DNA of 64,000 nt from Bacteroidota bacterium. GTDB lineage: Bacteria; Bacteroidota; Bacteroidia; Chitinophagales; Chitinophagaceae. The notes below the pieces were generated by a model. It was not told where the DNA came from. It ran no database searches and worked only from the letters and a program-made list of their open reading frames with translations. Location: NCBI GenBank assembly GCA_018266575.1, contig JAFEAE010000016.1:186001-250000 (forward strand), in the 5' to 3' direction. The position numbers were made by a program, and so were the translations under genes. The stretch's first letter is position 1, and each line of letters starts with the position of its first letter. Positions 50,233-59,545 of the stretch are shown piece by piece.

Positions 50233-51567
50233 TTAATTTCGTTTTATATTAACCCTGACTTTTTTAATGCGGCTTTGGTCGGCATCGAGCACAGTAAATT
50301 CAAAATCCCCGCAGGAAATAACATCGTTCACTTTAGGGATTTCCCCGGCAAGTTCAAGCAACAACCCGGCAAGGGAATCACTGTCGCCTTTTACCTGGTC
50401 AAATGTATCCACAGGAAGGTTCATCGTTTTACACACATCATTAATCATCGTACGCCCTTCAAATATATAACTTCCGTCATCTTGTTTTTTACTGGCGCCT
50501 TCTTCCTCGTCAAATTCATCTTTAATATCTCCGATAACTTCCTCCAATATATCTTCTAATGTAACGATACCATTTGTTCCGCCAAATTCATCAACCACAA
50601 TTGCAAAATGAATCCGTTTGCTCTGAAATTCCTGCAGCAAATCTTCAATTAATTTTTGTTCGTGCACAAAATACGGGGTGCGTAACAAAGTGTGCCAGTT
50701 AAAATCATCAGTTTCCGGCAGGTATGCAATCAGGTCCTTGGTATGCACCATTCCAACTATTTCGTCCAGGCTGTTTTTATAAACCGGCAATCTCGAATAA
50801 TGTAATTCTTCTACTTTTTTCTTTAGTTCGGCAAAGGAAATATTATAATCGATACCGTTTACATCAAGCCTCGTTTTCATAATCTGTTTCACGGTAATGT
50901 TCCCGAATTTAATAATGCCCTTGAGAATATTTTTTTCCTCTTCCGTTGCATCATTATTTGTGGTCATATCAATTGCATGGTCTAATTCTTCAAGATTGTA
51001 TATAGAAGATCTTCTTCGTCCGAAAAAACGTTCGAGCCTGTCGGATTGATTGATCATCCATCCGCTTATTCTTCTAAAAAGCAAATGAATAATTTCTACA
51101 ACGCCAGATGTATAATATGCAAACTGCAGATTATTTTGCGACGCCCATATTTTCGGCATTATCTCCCCAAATAATAAAAGCACAAATGTTACGAGCAATA
51201 CTTTTACCGGAAATTCAAGCCAGATCATTTGCCGTAGCGGGGTTACCTGGTCGATTAAAAAATTAGAAAGAATAATAATCGCAATATTTACGAATGTATT
51301 TGCAATAATCAACGATGCCAATAACGATTTCGGTTCTTCCAGAAGATTAGCGATTCGTTTCCATGAAACATCCTGCTTTGTTTTTAGCAGGTTGATGTCT
51401 TTATAATCGAGGGAAAAAAGTGCAACCTCAGAACCTGAAACAACAAACGACACGATCAGTAAAAAAAGAATTACGATGGCAAGAATAGTTGTTGCCTGCG
51501 GATTAATAACAAGGAATAACGATGATAACGTATCGACAAGAAAGTAATCATGTAGGAGAGGGTCCAA
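50233..51567 (-). CDS. gldE: Gliding-associated CNNM/CBS membrane protein GldE
   Basis: 444-residue protein of the CorC/CNNM group. The N-terminal CNNM transmembrane domain (about 20-200) contains IVSFVVSGSEVALFSLDYKD and EEPKSLLASLIIANTFVNIA. A CBS pair (about 215-345) has KQIMKTRLDVNGIDYNI and LHYSRLPVYKNSLDEIVG. The C-terminal CorC_HlyC domain (about 360-440) has the ITLEDILEEVIGDI lead-in and GDFEFTVLDADQSRI. Homologues transport or regulate magnesium; in the gld system GldE partners GldD. Start is TTG at 51567; no nearby ATG fits. Confidence 0.92.
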   Translation of the reverse strand: MDPLLHDYFLVDTLSSLFLVINPQATTILAIVILFLLIVSFVVSGSEVALFSLDYKDINLLKTKQDVSWKRIANLLEEPKSLLASLIIANTFVNIAIIILSNFLIDQVTPLRQMIWLEFPVKVLLVTFVLLLFGEIMPKIWASQNNLQFAYYTSGVVEIIHLLFRRISGWMINQSDRLERFFGRRRSSIYNLEELDHAIDMTTNNDATEEEKNILKGIIKFGNITVKQIMKTRLDVNGIDYNISFAELKKKVEELHYSRLPVYKNSLDEIVGMVHTKDLIAYLPETDDFNWHTLLRTPYFVHEQKLIEDLLQEFQSKRIHFAIVVDEFGGTNGIVTLEDILEEVIGDIKDEFDEEEGASKKQDDGSYIFEGRTMINDVCKTMNLPVDTFDQVKGDSDSLAGLLLELAGEIPKVNDVISCGDFEFTVLDADQSRIKKVRVNIKRN

Positions 51568-51604
51568 AGCATTTAATTTTCGTTAACAAAAGCAGCACAA
51601 TCAA

Positions 51605-51631
51605 TTAAAAAGCAGGTCATCAACGGCCTGC
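51605..51631 (-). terminator. Terminator of ssb
   Basis: GCAGGTC (51612-51618)/GGCCTGC (51625-51631) with one G-U pair, followed on the minus strand by five T. It lies between ssb and gldE, giving gldE-gldD a separate transcript. Confidence 0.7.
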
Positions 51632-51664
51632 CTAAACTTTTACAAATTTAATAAATTGTAGTTC

Positions 51665-52096
51665 TTAAAAAGGTAAATCTTGTGATGGTTCATCAATCGG
51701 CGTATCTGAGCTTCCTATACCTTCAATTCCATCATGCGATGCGGACGAATGATTGCTTCCGTCAGAGCGTTTATCAAGCATGATCAGATTATCGCCAACC
51801 ACTTCTGTTGCAAACTTTTTATTTCCTTCTTTATCTTCCCAGCTTCTTGTGCGCAACCTGCCTTCAATATAAACAAGGCTTCCTTTGTGCAAATATTTCT
51901 GGGCAAGTTCGGCAAGCCCTCTCCATAAAACCACCGTATGCCATTCTGTTTGTGAAATTAATTTCCCTGACCTGTCTTTAAAAGTTTCTGTAGTTGCCAG
52001 AGAAAATTTTGCAACGGCAATGTTGCCTTCAAGATGTTGGATATCCGGGTCTTTTCCCAAATTGCCAATGAGCATAACCCTGTTCACACCTCTCAT
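51665..52096 (-). CDS. ssb: Single-stranded DNA-binding protein
   Basis: 143-residue SSB that coats single-stranded DNA in replication and repair. The OB fold starts MRGVNRVMLIGNLGKDPDI and includes FSLATTETFKDRSG, TEWHTVVLWRGLAELAQKYL and YIEGRLRTRSWEDKEG. The short flexible tail ends DEPSQDLPF, the acidic-tip motif that binds other repair proteins. It lies downstream of mutY on the same strand (136-base gap) and is followed by a terminator. Confidence 0.97.
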   Translation of the reverse strand: MRGVNRVMLIGNLGKDPDIQHLEGNIAVAKFSLATTETFKDRSGKLISQTEWHTVVLWRGLAELAQKYLHKGSLVYIEGRLRTRSWEDKEGNKKFATEVVGDNLIMLDKRSDGSNHSSASHDGIEGIGSSDTPIDEPSQDLPF

Positions 52097-52232
52097 AGAC
52101 TAAAGTTTGAAGTTTATAATTCGTCTGTGACATCAATCCCTTTTAAAGTTAAAATTTTTTCAGGCAAAAAGATAAATTTTTTAGGCTAAAATCAGCATTA
52201 TTAACAGTTTCGGCCCATAAATGCTGATTATT

Positions 52233-53291
52233 TTACCCGTTTTCGCTTTTAAGGTGATGTGTGATGAATTTGGGAAAAGCGTATTTTTTTATTTCTTTTT
52301 TATTGACAAGAAAATAAGCACCTGAATCTTTCACCGGCTTTTTCAATCGAACATGAATAAACGACCCGTTGATAGTTTGATGCGAAAGTTGTTGTTTGTA
52401 AACAGGAGAAATATGTTTTACTGCATATTTTTCATTCGCAAAAAATGTTTTTGCAACGGATGATTTCAATATTTCTTTTCCGGTAATTGATCTTTGCGTT
52501 TCCAATAAAACAAATTCATACAAATTTTGCCAGATATCTTTTTCTGTACGTTTCCTTATATAAATTTCACCGTCAACTTCTACAATGAAATAATAAAGCC
52601 ACCTGATTTTTTTTGCGATCGTTTTCTTTTTAACAGGCAATTCTTCTATTTTATGTTGAAGAAATGCATAACATTTTTTCGATTGTACACACTGATCACA
52701 AAGAGGGTTTTTAGGTTTGCAGATCACTGCACCAAAATCCATAATTGCCTGGTTATATTTTCCCGGGGTTGCTTTATCGAGTAATGACTCAGCTAATGTG
52801 GTAAATTTTTTTTTGCCTTCTGCTGTATCAACCGGAGTGTTGATACCAAAGTAGCGGGATAAAATTCTTTCTACATTTCCATCAACAACTGCATAAGGAA
52901 GGTTGAATGCAAAAGATGAAATTGCTGCTGCAGTATATGGACCAATTCCCTTTAGGTTTTTTATTTCATCATAAGAAGATGGAAATTTTCCATTGTATTC
53001 TGTGGAAATTTTTTTTGCAGTTTGTATCAGGTTGCGGCACCGGTTGTAATACCCTAACCCTTCCCACATTTTAAAAACTTTTTTTTCCGGCGCCTTTGCC
53101 AGATCGTGAATTGTAGGAAAAGTTTTTATGAAATTTTCATAATAAGCCCAGCCTTGTTCAACGCGTGTTTGTTGTAAAATGATTTCACTCAACCAGATTT
53201 TATAGGGATCTTTTTCGCCCTTCCATGGCATGGAACGTTTATTTTCTTCAGAGTTCCACTGTAATAATTTTTTGCTGAAATCATTTTTCAT
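52233..53291 (-). CDS. mutY: A/G-specific adenine DNA glycosylase
   Basis: Removes adenine mispaired with 8-oxoguanine or G. 352 aa. The HhH-GPD core has LSEIILQQTRVEQ with catalytic Glu36, the hairpin GIGPYTAAAIS, and Asp137 in VVDGNVERILSR. The [4Fe-4S] ligands are C191, C198, C201 and C207 with the C-X6-C-X2-C-X5-C spacing. The C-terminal NUDIX-like domain (about 225-350) that recognises 8-oxoG is present. The mutY-ssb-gldE-gldD order is a conserved Bacteroidota neighbourhood. ATG at 53291. Confidence 0.96.
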   Translation of the reverse strand: MKNDFSKKLLQWNSEENKRSMPWKGEKDPYKIWLSEIILQQTRVEQGWAYYENFIKTFPTIHDLAKAPEKKVFKMWEGLGYYNRCRNLIQTAKKISTEYNGKFPSSYDEIKNLKGIGPYTAAAISSFAFNLPYAVVDGNVERILSRYFGINTPVDTAEGKKKFTTLAESLLDKATPGKYNQAIMDFGAVICKPKNPLCDQCVQSKKCYAFLQHKIEELPVKKKTIAKKIRWLYYFIVEVDGEIYIRKRTEKDIWQNLYEFVLLETQRSITGKEILKSSVAKTFFANEKYAVKHISPVYKQQLSHQTINGSFIHVRLKKPVKDSGAYFLVNKKEIKKYAFPKFITHHLKSENG

Positions 53292-53446
53292 GCGATGAAT
53301 TTAATAAAATCAATATTTATCGTAAGAGACAATAAATTTTTAATGGGTTTGCTTACAATTAAAAATCAACCTTTTACGTTTCCTATTAACAAATTGGAAT
53401 TGCGGCAGTTTTGCCATTGCAAAAAACGTTTAGCATCAATTAGTTG

Positions 53447-53454
53447 TATTTTTG
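53447..53454 (+). promoter_or_regulatory. Bacteroidota -7 box for the HU gene
   Basis: TATTTTTG matches TAnnTTTG, 46 bases before the ATG at 53501. Confidence 0.5.
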
Positions 53455-53500
53455 AAATTTTGTTATATATTTATTATCAGAAACTTATAAAATAATACCA

Positions 53501-53821
53501 ATGAGAAAGGCAGACCTTGTTAACCAAATATCGGACAAAACTGGTATCCCTAAGGTTGACGTGTTGGTAACCTTAGAAACCATGTTTAAAGAAGTAAAAG
53601 ACACTTTATCCCAGGGTGAAAACATTTATATCCGGGGATTCGGGAGTTTTATTACGAAAAAACGCGCCGCAAAAATCGGCAGAAACATCAAAAAGAATGT
53701 AGCTGTTCATATTCCTGAACATTACATTCCGGCTTTCAAACCGGCTAAAGAGTTTGTAGCCGAAGTAAAAAAATTGCAGTCCGTCAAAGAAGATCAAGCA
53801 AACCCGGACGAAGAAATGTAA
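53501..53821 (+). CDS. HU/IHF-family DNA-binding protein
   Basis: 106-residue nucleoid protein that bends DNA. The N-terminal helices MRKADLVNQISDKTGIPKVD lead to the dimer core and GENIYIRGFGSFITKKRAAK (HU GFG motif). The beta arm is KIGRNIKKNVAVHIPEHYIP with the intercalating proline near the tip, and the closing helix is PAFKPAKEFVAEVK. An acidic tail (DQANPDEEM) follows the domain. The TPR gene follows after 25 bases, so the two are likely co-transcribed. Confidence 0.95.
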   Translation: MRKADLVNQISDKTGIPKVDVLVTLETMFKEVKDTLSQGENIYIRGFGSFITKKRAAKIGRNIKKNVAVHIPEHYIPAFKPAKEFVAEVKKLQSVKEDQANPDEEM

Positions 53822-53846
53822 TTTTGCTGTTCTAATAAAAATTTTT

Positions 53847-54698
53847 GTGAAGAAACAGCAAATCATTGTAGCATCTTCGGGTGTTGTTTTATTATTGGTT
53901 TTATACTTTTTTGGGCAAACTGTACCTCCTAAGAAAAAAGCTTCTGAGATTTCGGGAGATCAGCCTGTTAAGTTAATTGATGCCAATGACATTTTGCAGG
54001 CGTCAAAATCGAGCCTTACTCCTTCGCAGTTATCTTATGTAAACAGGTTGGAGAATTCTGTTGTTCGTGGGGATGTAAAAAATCAGCAATTAAACGCTTA
54101 CCATCAATTGGCAACTTTCTGGAAGGATTCCGTAAAGGAAGGGTTTCTTCCTTTTGCATATTATACTGCAGAAGCAGCCAAGTTGGAAAATTCTGAAAAA
54201 AGTCTCACCTTTGCTGCCCAATTATTTTTGGAGAACCTTCGGGGGCAGGATAATGCTGCGCTGAAAAGCTGGATGGCAACAGAGGCGAAAGGCCTGTTTG
54301 AGCAGGCTTTAGAACTAAACCCTAATAACGATTCCTCAAAAGTAGGATTAGGTGCCTCTTATATTTTTGGAAGTTCAGCAGGCAACCCGCAGGAAGTGAT
54401 GCAGGGCATACAAAAGATTTTGGAAGTTGCAAGGCGCGATTCTGCTAATATGTATGCACAGTTTATGCTCGGGCTTGGTGGTATGGTTTCTGGGCAATTG
54501 GATAAAGCTGTTGAGCGTTTAACAAAAGTAGTAGAACATCAGCCGGGAAATATTGAAGCTGTTTTAACGCTTGCACAGGTTAATGAGCAGAAGGGAAATA
54601 AAGCAGAAGCGATAAAATGGTATGAAGCGGCAAAGAAATTGATCATGAATCCGGAAGTGATCACCGAAATTGACAAACGCATTAAATTATTACAATAA
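53847..54698 (+). CDS. TPR-repeat protein with N-terminal membrane anchor
   Basis: 283 aa. GTG start at 53847. A hydrophobic segment at 5-24 (IIVASSGVVLLLVLYFFG) anchors the protein. The rest is helical with tetratricopeptide repeats, visible in ALELNPNNDSSKVGLGASYI and YAQFMLGLGGMVSGQLDKAVERL and VLTLAQVNEQKGNKAEAIKWYE. TPR proteins are scaffolds for protein complexes; the partner is unknown. It lies between the HU gene and a tiny basic protein gene on the same strand, a block that ends at the terminator at 54871-54900. Confidence 0.85.
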   Translation: MKKQQIIVASSGVVLLLVLYFFGQTVPPKKKASEISGDQPVKLIDANDILQASKSSLTPSQLSYVNRLENSVVRGDVKNQQLNAYHQLATFWKDSVKEGFLPFAYYTAEAAKLENSEKSLTFAAQLFLENLRGQDNAALKSWMATEAKGLFEQALELNPNNDSSKVGLGASYIFGSSAGNPQEVMQGIQKILEVARRDSANMYAQFMLGLGGMVSGQLDKAVERLTKVVEHQPGNIEAVLTLAQVNEQKGNKAEAIKWYEAAKKLIMNPEVITEIDKRIKLLQ

Positions 54699-54764
54699 AC
54701 CTTTCCGGTTACGCGGGAAGGCAGTAAAGGAAATTAATTTTTAAAACTTAAAACGCATTTCAGT

Positions 54765-54860
54765 ATGCCTTGTGGTAAAAAACGTAAACGTCATAAAATA
54801 GCAACGCACAAGCGTAAAAAAAGACTTAGAAAAAACCGTCATAAGAAGAAGAACAAATAA
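54765..54860 (+). CDS. AURKAIP1/COX24-domain micro-protein, 31 aa
   Basis: A very short, extremely basic ORF reading MPCGKKRKRHKIATHKRKKR and ending KNRHKKKNK. This matches the AURKAIP1/COX24 domain, known from the mitochondrial ribosomal protein mS38 and found in Bacteroidota as a conserved tiny protein. By family analogy it probably binds rRNA and may be a ribosomal component, but this is an inference. It is too short for most gene finders. A terminator follows 10 bases after the stop, and rng (RNA processing) comes next. Confidence 0.85.
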   Translation: MPCGKKRKRHKIATHKRKKRLRKNRHKKKNK

Positions 54861-54870
54861 AATGTTTATG

Positions 54871-54900
54871 CCCCGCAGCATGAGCGGGGTTTTCTTTCTC
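54871..54900 (+). terminator. Terminator after the COX24 micro-protein
   Basis: CCCCGC (54871-54876)/GCGGGG (54884-54889) with a 7-base loop, followed by TTTTCTTTCT. Confidence 0.88.
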
Positions 54901-55025
54901 AAGCTGAACTTTTATTTGCATTTGTCGCACCGGATTGCTTGCAGGCGATAACTCTTAAATAAATCCACCTCAGCAATTTTCCTTTTAGTGATGTATTGGT
55001 TTAGCATGCTAAATGAACTTTAGAT

Positions 55026-56579
55026 TTGAATAAGGAACTGATTATAAACGCAGCCCCTCAAGGCGTTGAAATAGCCCTGTTAGAGGATAAAAAGCTGGTA
55101 GAATTGCACCATGAAAAAGCTGATGCCAGCTTTGCAGTGGGAGATTTATATTTAGGCAAAGTAAAAAAACTGATCCCCGGGCTTAATGCTGCTTTCGTTG
55201 ATGTGGGTTTTGAAAAAGATGCATTTTTACATTATACCGACCTTAGCCCCTACGCCCGCTCGCTTTTAAAGTTTACAAACCTTGCAATGAATGAAATCGG
55301 GGATCATGAAATGGATTTCGGCACTTTTCAGGTTGAGGCAGAAATTGTAAAAACGGGCAAAATAAATGAAGTATTAAGTGGCAAACCAAACATTTTAGTT
55401 CAGATCCTTAAAGAGCCAATTGCAGCGAAAGGCCCACGCTTAAGCTGTGAAATTTCCCTGCCAGGAAGATTTATTGTCATTACTCCGTTTAATGATATTG
55501 TTGCCGTATCAAGAAAAATTCATTCTTCAGAAGAACGTAAACGTTTACAAAAAATAGTAGAAGCCATCAAGCCAAAAAATTTCGGTGTAATCGTACGTAC
55601 TGCTGCTGAAGGAAAAAATACTGCCGAGCTTCATGAAGACCTTTCTGAATTAGTTGCAACCTGGAAGGCCATTCAGCATAATTTAAAAGGCGCGAGTTCG
55701 CCTGCAAAAATTTTAAGCGAGCAAACAAAAACCACAAGCATGCTCCGCGATTTGTTGAATGAAGATTTTAACAAGATCGTGGTGAATGATAAAAATATTT
55801 TCAACGATACTAAAAGTTATATCCAGAGAATTGCCCCGGATAAAATTGATATCGTTTCTTACTATCACAATGGCTCCCCTATATTCGATCAGTTCGGAAT
55901 TACCAAGCAGGTAAAAGCTGCATTTGGAAAAACAGTTAACCTTCCAAGCGGTGCGTACCTTATTGTTGAGCACACTGAAGCACTGCATGTAATTGATGTA
56001 AATAGTGGTTACAAAAGCGTAAGCAATAACCAGGAGCAAAATGCACTGGAAACAAATCTTGAAGCTGCTGAAGAAATAGCAAGGCAATTACGATTGAGAG
56101 ATTTGGGAGGAATTATTGTGATCGATTTTATTGATATGAAGCTTCCTGATAACAAGCGAAAGCTGATGGAGGCAATGGAAGGGTTTATGCGCACCGATCG
56201 TGCAAAACATGCTGTTCTTCCGATTTCAAAATTTGGTTTGATGCAGGTTACACGCCAGCGCATGAAGCCTGAAGTAACAATTAACACACAGGAAGTTTGC
56301 CCCACATGCAATGGTACCGGAAAAATTTCTTCAGCATTGATCCTGGAAGATGAAATAGAAAAGAACCTGAGCTATCTTATCAATCATCAACATAAAGACC
56401 TCACGCTTGCAGTTCATCCTATCATGTATGCATATCTTACCAAAGGATGGTTCTTCAATTCAAAACAATGGCAGTGGAGATGGAAGTATAAACAAAAGGT
56501 AAATATAAAAGCCAACACCAATTATCACTTAACTGAATTTCATTTCTTTGATAAGCATGAAGAAGAAATAAAATTGTAG
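55026..56579 (+). CDS. rng: Ribonuclease G/E
   Basis: Endoribonuclease for rRNA maturation and mRNA decay, 517 aa, lacking the long C-terminal scaffold of RNase E, so RNase G-like. The S1 RNA-binding domain is at about 35-130 (YLGKVKKLIPGLNAAFVDVG). The catalytic DNase I-like domain has IDVNSGYKSVSN with the metal Asp, then LRDLGGIIVIDFIDM with the second Asp. The zinc-link motif CPTCNGTG joins dimers. The only plausible start is TTG at 55026, giving MNKELIINAAPQGVEIALLE, the usual N-terminus. It has no operon partners; the upstream terminator isolates it. Confidence 0.95.
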   Translation: MNKELIINAAPQGVEIALLEDKKLVELHHEKADASFAVGDLYLGKVKKLIPGLNAAFVDVGFEKDAFLHYTDLSPYARSLLKFTNLAMNEIGDHEMDFGTFQVEAEIVKTGKINEVLSGKPNILVQILKEPIAAKGPRLSCEISLPGRFIVITPFNDIVAVSRKIHSSEERKRLQKIVEAIKPKNFGVIVRTAAEGKNTAELHEDLSELVATWKAIQHNLKGASSPAKILSEQTKTTSMLRDLLNEDFNKIVVNDKNIFNDTKSYIQRIAPDKIDIVSYYHNGSPIFDQFGITKQVKAAFGKTVNLPSGAYLIVEHTEALHVIDVNSGYKSVSNNQEQNALETNLEAAEEIARQLRLRDLGGIIVIDFIDMKLPDNKRKLMEAMEGFMRTDRAKHAVLPISKFGLMQVTRQRMKPEVTINTQEVCPTCNGTGKISSALILEDEIEKNLSYLINHQHKDLTLAVHPIMYAYLTKGWFFNSKQWQWRWKYKQKVNIKANTNYHLTEFHFFDKHEEEIKL

Positions 56580-56885
56580 AAAAATAATTATTTCTATTTC
56601 TCCGGATAAAAATTCAACATCTCATTCCTGATGAAAATAAACTTATTGAGCTGTAAGAGTCAATATTCTTGCAGAGCCTTTACTACTTTTATCTTGTTTA
56701 ATATGTAACTGACTGCTATGCTTTGCTAGATTTTTAATCCGAACTGATATTATTCAACTATAGTGCAATAATCATTCACAGCTTTATTACAAGTCTAAAA
56801 AATATTTGCGTTCTAAAAATACTTTTGCAGAAATAAGCAAGGGCCCTATTAAATGGGCCCTTGGCAAAATATTATTTAAATATTT
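56580..56885. other. 306-bp gap between convergent rng and the sus operon
   Basis: AT-rich, no coding sequence seen. Its right end holds a 9-bp hairpin (56838-56863). The remainder shows no repeat or RNA gene that I recognise. Confidence 0.55.
56838..56863 (-). terminator. Hairpin at the end of the sus operon
   Basis: CAAGGGCCC (56838-56846)/GGGCCCTTG (56855-56863) with an 8-base loop, 22 bases after the last gene's stop. The T tail on the minus strand is weak. Confidence 0.6.
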
Positions 56886-57794
56886 TTATTGTTTTTGTAA
56901 GATCAATTTCAAAAAACCCTGATCGCCATAACCTGTTGCATTAACGTGAATGCTCAAAGTAATAAGACCTGTGCATGAGAATACATTACCGCTACTTCCA
57001 TCAAGTGTAGATGTTTTGTAAGATCCGTAATCACCCCATGTGATCCCTGAAGGAATTGTAGCTACCCCTGTTGCAGGGTCAACATCGCAATATAAAGGAC
57101 TAACAACAGTACCATAGGCTGGATTTGGCCAGACTTGGCTCAAATTTAATTCATTTGCTCCGGGACCATCTGTCACTTGAACTAAATCACCCGGATGCCA
57201 GTCAACCCAGTCATCTTCTATAACCTTGTAAGTACCTGCCATAGGAGCAACAAATGGACAAACTATATTTGCGGTAAAGTAAAATGCAGAATGATAATTA
57301 CTTCCAGCTATAAGATTTGTACCATCGTTAGCATACCCGGTATTACTTATATCCCAATAATCTCCACTTTTTGTAACAGCTCTGTTATAGAATGTATAGC
57401 TAGTACCTGGACTTAAATCAGCTGGTGTTATTCCAAGAGCATCTGCTAATTCGGTACCACTAACAGATACCAAAGTATTTTTTCCTGAATAACTGACAGT
57501 TTTTACCATGTGCCAATCAGCAGTGTCATAACTAAAAGAAGATGAAACATAGACAACAATATGATCAATTGTCTGACCTGTTTTATATTGCTCTACCATC
57601 ACCCCTACGTTAGAAGTAGCAATTGAAGAATAATCCATGTTAAGGTTTACTGTACTATCCAACACAAGATATGTACCTATACCCATCGATTTTATATCAG
57701 AAAGCGGATTAATACTGTTGCCGGTTTTTTTACAAGAACCCACAACTATTGTAAGAAAAGCCGCTATTACAATTAAATAAAATATTTTTTTCAT
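56886..57794 (-). CDS. SusE/F-position lipoprotein of a SusCD locus
   Basis: 302-residue lipoprotein; the signal ends IVVGSC (Cys21). The mature part is beta-rich with Gly/Ser/Thr/Tyr-rich strands such as NHSAFYFTANIVCPFVAPM-like and AGTYKVIEDDWVDWHPGDLV, and no catalytic motif is evident. It is encoded 28 bases after susD, the position used by SusE/SusF-like surface glycan- or peptide-binding proteins. I therefore infer a surface ligand-binding role, but the family is not recognised beyond that. The substrate is unknown. Confidence 0.7.
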   Translation of the reverse strand: MKKIFYLIVIAAFLTIVVGSCKKTGNSINPLSDIKSMGIGTYLVLDSTVNLNMDYSSIATSNVGVMVEQYKTGQTIDHIVVYVSSSFSYDTADWHMVKTVSYSGKNTLVSVSGTELADALGITPADLSPGTSYTFYNRAVTKSGDYWDISNTGYANDGTNLIAGSNYHSAFYFTANIVCPFVAPMAGTYKVIEDDWVDWHPGDLVQVTDGPGANELNLSQVWPNPAYGTVVSPLYCDVDPATGVATIPSGITWGDYGSYKTSTLDGSSGNVFSCTGLITLSIHVNATGYGDQGFLKLILQKQ

Positions 57795-57822
57795 TTTTTC
57801 TATTTTAAAGTTATGAGTTCAT

Positions 57823-59523
57823 TTATTTGATAAAATCATCAGGGTTATTATCCCAGAACACTTTATTTGCTGCTGTTCCGGGCACTTTTTGAGCAGGTGC
57901 ATTCTGGTTCCTGTTAACATAAACAGATGGATATAAGAATGAACGGATAAATAAACCTGGTGTTGGAGTAGCAACCGCCAACTGCACATCGGCAGGGCTT
58001 CCTGTTCGCCTCAAATTGTTATATGCTTCCACGCCATTTCCCCATAATGCTATATAGTACTCACTCATGATCAAATCGAGTTTTTCGGCAGAGGTACCTG
58101 ATGTATAAATATTCATAACATTAGTCTCATAAGCTGAAATCTGTGTACTTGTTGGTACAAAAGAAGCAGGTATGGTATATCCTATTGCAGTGGGAAATGC
58201 TAAAACTTTCGAAATAGATGCATCAATCCCGCTTTGCAAGAGTGTTGCCGGATCATCTGATGTGATGCCTATTGCAGCAGCTTCAGCCTTTAAAAACTGT
58301 GTGTATGATGACAACCAGATAGGATTGATTCCGTTACCTCCGGAACCCAACCCGAGGCTAATCGTTTTATATTGGTTTGCGTCAAACTCACCACCTACAG
58401 GATAAATACCGAAACCAGTCCGGAAACCCTGGTCAGGCGATGTTCCGCTGTTATCACCGTAATCTCTTCCAAAATATCCTTTTCCGCAGTAGCAAAACGG
58501 GGTTTGTTGCGGAACAGTTGGATACCATGACGGTGGGCCTGGCACATAATAACATGGAACAGATGTTTGTGAAAATGATGCACTATTGGCAACTTCTCTG
58601 TAAAAATAGTAACGGCCCCTGGGATCCGCATTATTTGCTGTGGTATTGTCAGTTAGTATGGTAACGGTTCCGCTATATTTTTGGGCGAGTACTTTCCACA
58701 TGAAATAGTTTGAAAGATAATCTGCGCCACCACCATTTGCATAATCACCTCCATAATGAGGGTGACGGCTATCCGGTGTAGATGTATTTTTTCCATACTG
58801 AAAAACAAAGTCCTGAGAGGAAGTATTAATCAAATTATTATCTGAAATTAATGCCTGAATTTTCGCTGCCGCAGAATTATCAACTAAACGCACCTGCATA
58901 TAAAATTTTAGCTTGAGTGTATTAGCTAATGCAAGCCATTTAGAGGCAGATCCATTATAAAATAAATCTGATGATACACTTGTGGCACCTGTAGTGTTAA
59001 GATCAATAATAGCACTATCTAACAAGCTTTGCACTGATGCATACACATCAGCCCCTGCGTCTGCTTTTGGATTTGTATTGTCTGCTCCAAGTTCTGCTTC
59101 CGAATTAGGAACATCACCGAAATCATCTACCAATGTACCCATAGTATATGCCTTAAGGATTCTTGCAATCCCTGCCTGTATATATTTTTGCTGTGTTTCA
59201 GCAAGTGGTATAAGAGAGTTTGCATTATTGATTACTCCTGTATATGCTTGTTCCCACTCTCCATCAAAACTTGCGGGTTGGTAAGCATTACTATACTGCG
59301 GGCCACTCCAATAATTCATACGTGATAATTGTGCACCAAAATCTGATGCAGAATTATAAAAATCTTTAAAACTCAGTTGAACTGCATTTAAATAAAGGTC
59401 AACATCGGCTGTAGTTGGTGACGGATAGTTTGGATTGTTCAGTAATCCGTCAAATTGCTTATTACAAGCAAAAGACGCAATAAGCATTGCCGGTATGAAT
59501 AATGTTTTGAAATATCTTTTCAT
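57823..59523 (-). CDS. SusD/RagB-family outer-membrane lipoprotein (SusD-like_2 type)
   Basis: 566-residue lipoprotein lid of a SusCD transporter. The signal ends IASFAC (Cys20), followed by the SusD start NKQFDGLLNNPNYPSPTT. TPR-like helices are visible: LYLNAVQLSFKDFYNSASDF and KYIQAGIARILKAYTMGTLV with DDFGDVPNSEAEL, the latter typical of the SusD-like_2 group. The C-terminal region has IMSEYYIALWGNGVEAYNNLRRTG. The substrate is unknown; SusD-like_2 proteins often accompany peptide or oligosaccharide import. It is encoded 22 bases after susC. Confidence 0.92.
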   Translation of the reverse strand: MKRYFKTLFIPAMLIASFACNKQFDGLLNNPNYPSPTTADVDLYLNAVQLSFKDFYNSASDFGAQLSRMNYWSGPQYSNAYQPASFDGEWEQAYTGVINNANSLIPLAETQQKYIQAGIARILKAYTMGTLVDDFGDVPNSEAELGADNTNPKADAGADVYASVQSLLDSAIIDLNTTGATSVSSDLFYNGSASKWLALANTLKLKFYMQVRLVDNSAAAKIQALISDNNLINTSSQDFVFQYGKNTSTPDSRHPHYGGDYANGGGADYLSNYFMWKVLAQKYSGTVTILTDNTTANNADPRGRYYFYREVANSASFSQTSVPCYYVPGPPSWYPTVPQQTPFCYCGKGYFGRDYGDNSGTSPDQGFRTGFGIYPVGGEFDANQYKTISLGLGSGGNGINPIWLSSYTQFLKAEAAAIGITSDDPATLLQSGIDASISKVLAFPTAIGYTIPASFVPTSTQISAYETNVMNIYTSGTSAEKLDLIMSEYYIALWGNGVEAYNNLRRTGSPADVQLAVATPTPGLFIRSFLYPSVYVNRNQNAPAQKVPGTAANKVFWDNNPDDFIK

Positions 59524-59545
59524 AAATATTTTTATTTTGATTGTT

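Noticed and set aside
54703..54722. CCTTTCC/GGGAAGG hairpin after the TPR gene as a terminator
   Set aside because: There is no T tail and the COX24 gene follows closely; it may be an RNA processing site at most.
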